From: Arenicella sp.
Lineage (GTDB): Bacteria > Pseudomonadota > Gammaproteobacteria > Arenicellales > Arenicellaceae
Direction: 5' to 3'
Assembly: GCA_023299895.1 (NCBI GenBank)
Contig: JALZWI010000063.1
Location: 1 to 8,971 of the forward strand
DNA length: 8,971 nt
Shown: piece after piece, positions 7,609 to 8,971 of the stretch
Layout: each line of letters begins with the position of its first letter
Numbering within the stretch: the first letter of the stretch is position 1
The notes under the pieces: generated by a model
The model's input: only the letters and a program-made list of their open reading frames with translations
Told to the model about the DNA's origin: nothing
The model's database searches: none
Position numbers and translations under genes: made by a program

Positions 7609-7625
7609 ACTATTGATTTTTACAA

Positions 7626-7634
7626 TGGTATGAT
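7626..7634 (+). promoter_or_regulatory. Possible extended -10 promoter for the DUF971 gene
   Basis: TGGTATGAT has the TGn extension plus a -10 hexamer matching TATAAT at five of six positions. It lies in the 88-bp divergent region, about 50 bp before the ATG at 7685. No good -35 is seen at the right distance, which extended -10 promoters tolerate. Confidence 0.35.
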
Positions 7635-7684
7635 CCGATTATGCATATATTCTAAGCCAACGATATACTCGCTTTATTTTTATT

Positions 7685-8062
7685 ATGAATTACACACCGA
7701 CCGATATTCGACTGCATTCAAAGTCCAAACTGCTTGAAGTCAGCTTTGCTGACGAGATATTTACGTTGCCTTGCGAATACTTGCGAGTGCATTCACCGTC
7801 GGCAGAAGTCAAAGGTCATGGGCCTGGTCAGGAAGTGCTACAGCTGAATAAAGAAGACGTCAATATTGTGGCGATCGAAGCAGTTGGTCAATATGCTGTA
7901 CGGCTCATTTTCAGTGACTCACATAACTCCGGCTTATATTCATGGGACATCCTGTATGAGCTTGGTTCAAACCGCCAAACGCATTGGCAAAAATATTTAT
8001 CGAGATTAACCGACGCGAATCAAATAAGAGAACCTCAGCCAAACGATCATTATTTAAGCTAA
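7685..8062 (+). CDS. DUF971 protein (gamma-butyrobetaine hydroxylase N-terminal-like domain)
   Basis: A 125-residue single-domain protein. The family pattern is clear: PTDIRLHSKSKLLEVSF at the N-terminus, then LPCEYLRVHSPSAEVKGHG (28-46), VAIEAVGQYAVRLIFSD (62-78), and HNSGLYSWDILYELG (80-94). In human gamma-butyrobetaine hydroxylase the equivalent domain binds zinc through cysteines and a histidine. Here only C30 and H80 clearly remain, so metal binding is uncertain. The protein has no oxygenase domain. Many gammaproteobacteria place this gene beside ubiE or hslVU, and iron-sulfur roles have been suggested for relatives; its exact job is unknown. No Shine-Dalgarno is visible before the ATG. 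The stop codon adjoins the 19-bp repeat array. Confidence 0.93.
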   Translation: MNYTPTDIRLHSKSKLLEVSFADEIFTLPCEYLRVHSPSAEVKGHGPGQEVLQLNKEDVNIVAIEAVGQYAVRLIFSDSHNSGLYSWDILYELGSNRQTHWQKYLSRLTDANQIREPQPNDHYLS

Positions 8063-8064
8063 AA

Positions 8065-8121
8065 TAATGCCAACAAGCTAATATAGTGCCAGCAAGCTGA
8101 TACAGTGCCGGCAAGCTGATA
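8065..8121. repeat. Three tandem 19-bp repeats between the DUF971 gene and ubiE
   Basis: The units are TAATGCCAACAAGCTAATA (8065-8083), TAGTGCCAGCAAGCTGATA (8084-8102) and CAGTGCCGGCAAGCTGATA (8103-8121). Units 1 and 2 differ at three positions, all A to G; units 2 and 3 differ at two. A decayed fourth copy may follow (CAGAGATGCTAAG from 8122). The sequence just before, around the DUF971 stop (AAGCTAAAA, 8056-8064), matches the end of a unit in the correct phase. The third unit contains the palindrome TGCCGGCA. The array ends about 70 bp before ubiE, in its leader or promoter region. Confidence 0.9.
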
Positions 8122-8191
8122 CAGAGATGCTAAGTAAAATATAACTGACAAGTATATAAATTATCACAAGAACAATCGTTTCACTCTATTT

Positions 8192-8944
8192 ATGACAGAC
8201 ACACAAAACAAAACACATTTTGGCTTTCAAGAAGTTGATGAGAACGAAAAACAAGGCCTAGTCGGTAATGTCTTTCGCTCTGTGGCGGGTAACTATGACG
8301 CCATGAATGACGCGATGTCCTTAGGCGTACATCGCGCTTGGAAATGGTTTGCCATTGCTCAAAGTGGCGTTAAATTAGGCGATCATGTTTTAGACCTAGC
8401 CGCCGGCAGTGCTGACCTGTCAATGAAGTTTGCAAAAAAAGTCGGCGAGCAAGGTAAAGTGATTGTCACAGACATCAATGAAGCCATGCTAGAACAAGGC
8501 AGACGACGCATGACCGATGCTGGCCTAAGCGGAAATATTGAGTATTGTTTAGTGAATGCTGAGCAATTGCCGTTTGCTGATAATCAATTCGATTGTATTT
8601 CGATCAGTTTCGGACTTCGTAATGTGACGCGCAAAGAAGTCGCGTTAGAGTCTATGCTGCGTTGCTTAAAACCAGGCGGGCGGGCGATCATTTTGGAATT
8701 TTCGCAGCCAACTAATGAGACATTTCGCAAAGTTTATGATGCCTACTCATTTAATGTCATACCAAAACTGGGTGCACTCATCGCCAAAGACCACGACAGT
8801 TATCAATATTTGGTTGAGTCTATTCGTCAGCACCCACCGCAAGAAGAGCTAAAGCAGATGATGCTGGACGCAGGCTTCGACAAGGTTCGATATCACAACC
8901 TGACTGGCGGCATCGTTGCCTTGCATATTGGTTATAAATATTAA
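8192..8944 (+). CDS. ubiE: Ubiquinone/menaquinone biosynthesis C-methyltransferase
   Basis: A 250-residue class I SAM-dependent methyltransferase that adds the C-methyl group of the quinone ring in ubiquinone (and, where made, menaquinone) synthesis. Both family signatures are present: [21 protein letters not shown] (30-50), and SFGLRNV (139-145) followed by [15 protein letters not shown]. The C-terminal [13 protein letters not shown] and [12 protein letters not shown] also fit. The acidic D94 (VTDINEAML) should hold the SAM ribose. The glycine-rich loop reads D68-LAAGSAD-75 instead of the usual DLAGGTGD, so the third glycine is Ala. Everything else is intact and full length, so I still call it functional. 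No Shine-Dalgarno is evident. In related genomes ubiJ and ubiB follow; the window ends 27 bp after the stop. Confidence 0.97.
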   Translation: MTDTQNKTHFGFQEVDENEKQGLVGNVFRSVAGNYDAMNDAMSLGVHRAWKWFAIAQSGVKLGDHVLDLAAGSADLSMKFAKKVGEQGKVIVTDINEAMLEQGRRRMTDAGLSGNIEYCLVNAEQLPFADNQFDCISISFGLRNVTRKEVALESMLRCLKPGGRAIILEFSQPTNETFRKVYDAYSFNVIPKLGALIAKDHDSYQYLVESIRQHPPQEELKQMMLDAGFDKVRYHNLTGGIVALHIGYKY

Positions 8945-8971
8945 CATCAGATGGTCCGTACATACAGCCAG

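Noticed and set aside
7911..8114. 67-codon minus-strand frame through the 19-bp repeats
   Set aside because: It lies mostly antisense to the DUF971 gene and its start falls inside the repeat array, with no ribosome site; taken as a shadow.
8145..8160. CTGACA and TATAAA as a ubiE promoter pair
   Set aside because: The two hexamers are only a few bases apart, not the 16-18 needed, and no other matching pair was convincing.

Overview
The window looks like chromosomal DNA of a gammaproteobacterium, probably free-living and of moderate to low GC. The strongest pointers are a Pseudomonas-type HemB without the zinc cysteines, a short GloA of the nickel/cobalt kind, and a DUF971 gene directly ahead of ubiE, an arrangement common in gammaproteobacteria. 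I cannot name the genus. There are no rRNA or tRNA genes, insertion sequences, phage genes or CRISPR arrays. Most of the content is core metabolism and cell-envelope genes, with a few poorly described small genes.

Layout. 1-189 is a stretch with no convincing gene. 190-669 (minus) is a small double-membrane-segment protein with a cysteine-containing outer domain. A 127-bp divergent promoter region follows. Then a plus-strand cluster runs from 797 to 5135: a GspE/PilB-family secretion or pilus ATPase, the monofunctional peptidoglycan glycosyltransferase MtgA, HemB (tetrapyrrole synthesis), glyoxalase I, and a small CBU_0592-like membrane protein. Gaps are only 9-42 bp, so co-transcription is likely although the functions are mixed. 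The interval 5136-5426 holds no confident gene and separates convergent units.

The minus-strand unit reads from 7596 down to about 5427: hotdog acyl-CoA thioesterase, DUF6498-like membrane protein, SIMPL-domain periplasmic protein, DUF4124-like anchored protein, and a 19-codon hydrophobic microprotein that overlaps the stop codon of the preceding gene (TAATG) behind a near-perfect Shine-Dalgarno sequence. The spacing within this unit (3, 60, 2 and -1 bp) indicates an operon of mostly envelope proteins. An 88-bp divergent region (7597-7684) separates it from the DUF971 gene and ubiE. Between those two lies a small array of 19-bp tandem repeats.

The window does not show a clear new defence or mobile system. 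The least explained items are the microprotein at the end of the envelope operon, the 19-bp repeats upstream of ubiE, a UbiE with an altered SAM-binding loop, and the isolated GspE-like ATPase beside mtgA.
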